From Serripes groenlandicus (taxonomy: Eukaryota; Mollusca; Bivalvia; Cardiida; Cardiidae): DNA of 64,000 nucleotides. Positions 63,439 to 64,000 of this stretch are shown in pieces; positions within the stretch are counted from its first letter, which is position 1, and each line of letters begins with the position of its first letter. The stretch lies in assembly GCA_031761405.1 (NCBI GenBank), contig JASEVX010000011.1, positions 65,327,217 through 65,391,216 on the forward strand. The letters run 5' to 3'. The notes beneath the pieces were generated by a model that had not been told where the DNA came from, did not search any database, and worked only from the letters and a program-made list of their open reading frames with translations. The translations under genes were made by a program, and so were the position numbers.

Positions 63439-63668
63439 TTAACCCTTTCCCACATAAAGACACTTTCTGACGCCACTGCAGCAGACAACCTTTTGAAAAC
63501 ATTTTAACCAAAGAAGAAATTGCTCAAACAAGCAATTTCTCCTTTTGCCACAATGTTTTCAACACTATTCAATAATTAATGTGTCAATTATAGACATTTT
63601 CCACATGTTTGCTTTTTATGATTTCAAAGTCATCTGCTGCAGATTTGTTGTATGTTGGAAACAGTTAA
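63439..63668 (+). mobile_element. TTAA MITE, intact, CACATA type
   Basis: TTAACCCTTTCCCACATAAA to TATGTTGGAAACAGTTAA; centre GCTCAAACAAGC. Confidence 0.88.
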
Positions 63669-64000
63669 AAAAGTAAAAGAATATACTCTATTTTATTATA
63701 TATTATAGATTTTCTTCTTTTTTTCTCTTTTTTTTTTTAGCAATGCCAGGCCCCTATGGTATTATCTGAGATTGTAACAATCAGACACGATGTTCATTTA
63801 TCTTGTCCCACATTCAAATCAAACAAGGTGGAGACGTCAAAGCTACATAGATTGAATAGTCATGTTTCGATGTAATGTACTCAGATTTCTCAACCAGACA
63901 TGATTAATCCATTATTCGTGTTATTTTGGGTTTTGTGTAGGTTTTTTTGGAGTGCTCAAAAAACATGCCATAGATAGAATGTTGAGATTTTTATCTTTGA
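63669..64000. other. AT-rich stretch to the window end
   Basis: Nothing recognised beyond a T-rich run at about 63712-63739. Confidence 0.35.

Overview
The window is animal nuclear DNA, most likely from a bivalve mollusc. The evidence is spliced animal genes (cyclin L, CLIC), tRNA-derived SINEs whose 3' tails resemble those seen widely in molluscs, a DIRS-type retroelement, and abundant non-coding elements with TCCGTCCG-type 5' regions. No species is assigned. There is no bacterial operon structure, rRNA, functional tRNA or CRISPR array. Most of the short open frames are chance frames inside repeats.

Only two host genes are supported. At the left edge (183-2466, minus strand) lie the first four coding exons of a cyclin-L gene, which runs off the window. 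Near the middle (42408 to about 43800, plus strand) is a chloride intracellular channel (CLIC/EXC-4-like) gene whose 249-codon frame sits in one exon behind a spliced 5' leader. A broken HARBI1-like (PIF/Harbinger) transposase relic lies at 62083-62708 (minus). Three pieces of non-LTR retrotransposon ORF lie between 3.2 and 7.2 kb.

The rest is a dense, nested layering of transposable elements. (1) A roughly 230-bp MITE with TTAA target sites and CCCTTTCCC/GGGAAAGGG ends (piggyBac-like) is present in about 55-60 full or broken copies, by eye about a sixth to a fifth of the window. (2) A roughly 195-bp foldback MITE is built around a palindrome of about 60 nt. (3) A 6.17-kb DIRS-like element (about 18996-25165) has 154-bp inverted terminal repeats and a readable internal complementary region. 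(4) At least eight Helitron/Helentron-like non-coding elements have different sequences but one architecture: a 5' stem-loop, a matching subterminal repeat near the 3' end, a 3' hairpin and a CTTGTTT or CTAGTTT end; several carry tandem arrays of 145, 161, 179 or 480 bp. (5) There is a 2.19-kb hAT-like element with an exact 8-bp target duplication, and a 1.66-kb TIR element splitting a LINE. (6) There are TA-flanked MITEs and several tRNA-derived SINEs, some with exact target duplications.

Many insertions are nested, so their relative order can be read: a SINE inside a TTAA MITE, a TA MITE inside a TTAA MITE, a foldback MITE and a 5'-truncated SINE inside the DIRS element, and a Helitron-like element inside a foldback MITE. 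The strongest candidates for something undescribed are the matched changes that keep base-pairing intact between TTAA-MITE copies and across the Helitron-like elements, and the well-defined DIRS ends around an interior in which no reverse transcriptase or tyrosine recombinase could be recognised.
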